From Cupidesulfovibrio sp000226255 (GTDB lineage Bacteria; Desulfobacterota; Desulfovibrionia; Desulfovibrionales; Desulfovibrionaceae): 64,000 nt of DNA. The notes under the pieces were generated by a model. The model did no database searches, was not told the DNA's origin, and saw only the letters and a list, made by a program, of their open reading frames with translations. The translations under genes and the position numbers were made by a program. Below are positions 63,560 through 64,000 of this stretch, piece after piece. The DNA lies in the NCBI RefSeq assembly GCF_003402415.2, contig NZ_AP036014.1:2356001-2420000 (forward strand). The letters run 5' to 3'. The number at the start of each line of letters is the position of its first letter. Positions within the stretch are counted from its first letter, which is position 1.

Positions 63560-64000
63560 CAACGCCCCGCTTCGCCGCTGCCGTCGCCCGACCGGTCGCC
63601 AGACCTGTCGGAGCCCCGGTCGGACCCGGAATCGTCGGCTTCCAGGGTGAATTCGTCGCGCCCGGCGGCGTCAGCGTCCGCTGCGGTCCTGGGGGCCGTG
63701 CCCGCCGTTCCGGGTGCGGGCTGCGCGCCGGAGGTTGAAGACGCCGCGTCGCCCTGGCCAGACGCGGGGCGCTCCCCCGCGCGGGCGGCCACGCCCCCGG
63801 CCGTGCCCCGGTTGTTGGGCTTTTCCGGCGGCAGCGGTTCGCCGCGCATCAGGATGTCGATGTCCGCGCCGCTGATGGTTTCACGTTCCAGCAGCGCGCC
63901 GGCGATGGCGTGCAGCGAGTCGATGTTCTCTTCGAGCAGGGTGCGGCAGCGCTGCCGGGCCTCCTCGATGATGCGCTTGACCTCGGCATCCACCAGGCGG
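63559..64000 (-). CDS. ftsH: Membrane protease FtsH, C-terminal part (5' end outside window)
   Basis: The last ~147 codons of FtsH, open to the window edge. RLVDAEVKRIIEEARQRC and the helix ALLERETISGADIDILMRG are the end of the M41 zinc-protease domain. The end is a long disordered tail rich in Gly, Ser and Asp (repeats of SD/GSD RG), which most FtsH proteins lack. It degrades membrane and soluble proteins; upstream of folP. Confidence 0.9.
   Translation of the reverse strand, partial: RLVDAEVKRIIEEARQRCRTLLEENIDSLHAIAGALLERETISGADIDILMRGEPLPPEKPNNRGTAGGVAARAGERPASGQGDAASSTSGAQPAPGTAGTAPRTAADADAAGRDEFTLEADDSGSDRGSDRSGDRSGDGSGEAGR

Overview
The window is about 64 kb of GC-rich chromosome from a sulfate-reducing bacterium of the Desulfovibrionaceae, close to Desulfovibrio/Nitratidesulfovibrio vulgaris. 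Three things point there: a dissimilatory ATP sulfurylase gene (sat), a complete dsrMKJOP electron-transfer operon, and a periplasmic [FeFe] hydrogenase of the D. vulgaris HydAB type. No rRNA, CRISPR array, phage or intact transposase was seen. The one mobile feature is a 300-bp non-autonomous element at the 3' end of priA.

Layout. 1-2654: end of znuA, then znuC, znuB and a zur-like regulator. 2812-10166 (minus strand): a compact [FeFe]-hydrogenase cluster running TM1266-type regulator, hydG, aspartate ammonia-lyase, hydE, hydF, hydA, hydB, so structural and maturation genes lie together. 10782-12615: three genes for envelope proteins, two of them FlgO-like. 12903-19366 (minus): a proteostasis block tig-clpP-clpX-lon, with tRNA-Leu(UAG) just upstream of tig. 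19898-21909: a LysR regulator overlapping selD, whose codon 15 is an in-frame TGA (selenocysteine). 22098-36240 (minus): a nearly unbroken S10-spc-alpha ribosomal supercluster with secY, map and rpoA. 37012-39963: the str operon rpsL-rpsG-fusA. 41217-42503: sat behind a Rex-like operator. 42678-44798: a YgjP-type metalloprotease and a VKOR-like/thioredoxin-like fusion. 45189-50714: an RsbRD_N-domain protein followed by dsrMKJOP. 51227-55581: a FadL-type porin, a hybrid histidine kinase, a response regulator and a small five-cysteine protein. 55617-64000 (minus): the 300-bp element, priA, galU, glmM, cdaR, cdaA, folP and the end of ftsH.

How it fits together. Sat activates sulfate, DsrMKJOP passes membrane electrons to sulfite reduction, and HydAB oxidises hydrogen in the periplasm, so three parts of hydrogen/sulfate respiration are here. 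The cdaA-cdaR-glmM group pairs cyclic-di-AMP synthesis with amino-sugar synthesis. Coordinates were read from the sequence. Starts were adjusted by ribosome-binding sites, overlaps and family N-termini. Functions rest on recognised motifs and gene order, with no database search.
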